Source: Aquimarina algicola (GTDB lineage Bacteria > Bacteroidota > Bacteroidia > Flavobacteriales > Flavobacteriaceae). From it: a stretch of 64,000 bases of DNA. The DNA lies in contig NZ_VFWZ01000002.1 in the NCBI RefSeq assembly GCF_006443095.1, positions 620,001 to 684,000 of the forward strand. The letters run 5' to 3'. The translations under genes were made by a program, and so were the position numbers. Positions 63,825 through 64,000 of this stretch are shown piece by piece. The notes below the pieces were generated by a model. The model made no database searches and was not told the origin of the DNA. It saw only the letters and a program-made list of their open reading frames with translations. Every line of letters starts with the position of its first letter. The first letter of the stretch is position 1.

Positions 63825-64000
63825 ATGTTTGGTACATCAATACATTGGACGACTTTTTTCTATCTTTTATTAGATACGGTCATTGTATTGTTCACACTCT
63901 ACTATTCAACTCGAAAAGATTCAAGTGGTTATAAGCGATTTTTATCTTTGGGTATTTTATTTATTACCTATAATTTAACAGGTGGATTTTTGCCAATTAA
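63825..64000 (+). CDS. N-terminus of a membrane protein (partial)
   Basis: The frame from ATG 63825 stays open to the right edge (58 residues seen: MFGTSIHWTTFFYLLLDTVI...). It has two hydrophobic segments and looks like a multi-spanning membrane protein. Another ATG at 63812 in a different frame gives only a 42-codon frame and is less likely. Family not recognisable from this part. Confidence 0.55.
   Translation, partial: MFGTSIHWTTFFYLLLDTVIVLFTLYYSTRKDSSGYKRFLSLGILFITYNLTGGFLPI

Noticed and set aside
1..64000. CRISPR arrays, insertion sequences, rRNA genes and phage structural genes
   Set aside because: No regularly spaced repeats, no transposase motifs, no rRNA-like sequence and no phage head or tail proteins were seen.

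Overview
The window looks like the chromosome of a marine member of the Flavobacteriaceae (Bacteroidota); an Aquimarina-like genome is my best guess, but I cannot confirm the genus. The reasons are low GC content, promoters of the TTTG-N19-TAnnTTTG type, a type IX secretion (T9SS) C-terminal sorting domain, a DnaE with a built-in proofreading exonuclease, and many small Bacteroidota-type lipoproteins.

Positions 1 to about 38,210 are mostly backbone. In order they hold: the tail of a carbohydrate-binding protein; a MORN-repeat protein and three overlapping glycosyltransferase genes (959-4493); a reverse-strand pseudouridine synthase and nitrilase; a prenyltransferase, mevalonate kinase and mevalonate-diphosphate decarboxylase set (7145-10142); TspO and a TetR regulator; a run of reverse-strand housekeeping genes (DUF1697, HI0933-like flavoprotein, GDPD); a large TPR-CHAT protein divergent from an ECF sigma factor and its probable anti-sigma partner (14842-19726); glutaryl-CoA dehydrogenase; a T9SS-exported L-domain-like protein; three tandem PepSY-like genes with strongly conserved flanks (24727-26556); trmN6, rimM and rpsP; two lipoproteins; dnaE; trxA; a DUF58 protein; and tRNA-Asp(GUC) at 38134-38207.

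From about 38,210 to the right edge the window is best read as a genomic island or integrative element inserted beside tRNA-Asp. It starts with a strong terminator and a tyrosine recombinase whose first catalytic arginine is replaced by serine, then a SEC-C protein of unknown role, and then about 23 kb of heavy-metal resistance genes in two blocks. Block A (41218-54017) is of the monovalent copper/silver type: a Cys/His-rich secreted protein, a CusA-class RND pump, TolC, a DUF3347 lipoprotein, an acetolactate-decarboxylase-like lipoprotein, DUF6010, an HMA-AraC fusion regulator, a CopA ATPase with two HMA and two CPMHP/CxxCGM domains, a DUF305 protein and a CusB adaptor carrying both another CPMHP domain and DUF3347. 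Block B (54062 onwards) is of the divalent zinc/cadmium/cobalt type: another Cys/His-rich secreted protein, an RND pump fused in frame to its outer-membrane channel, an adaptor, a Fur-family regulator, a SpoIIAA-like protein, DUF3703, a P1B-2 ATPase, a half-length asparaginase-like protein and the start of a membrane protein. The right end of the island is outside the window.

The most interesting signals are the RND-TolC fusion with what looks like an intact internal start and signal peptide, structured leaders of about 120 nt in front of both RND genes, a recurring in-frame palindrome related to CGCTTTCGCGAAAGCG found only in the island, the acetolactate-decarboxylase-like protein in a copper operon, the triplicated PepSY genes whose 3' elements are better conserved than their coding ends, and the CHAT/ECF sigma pair.
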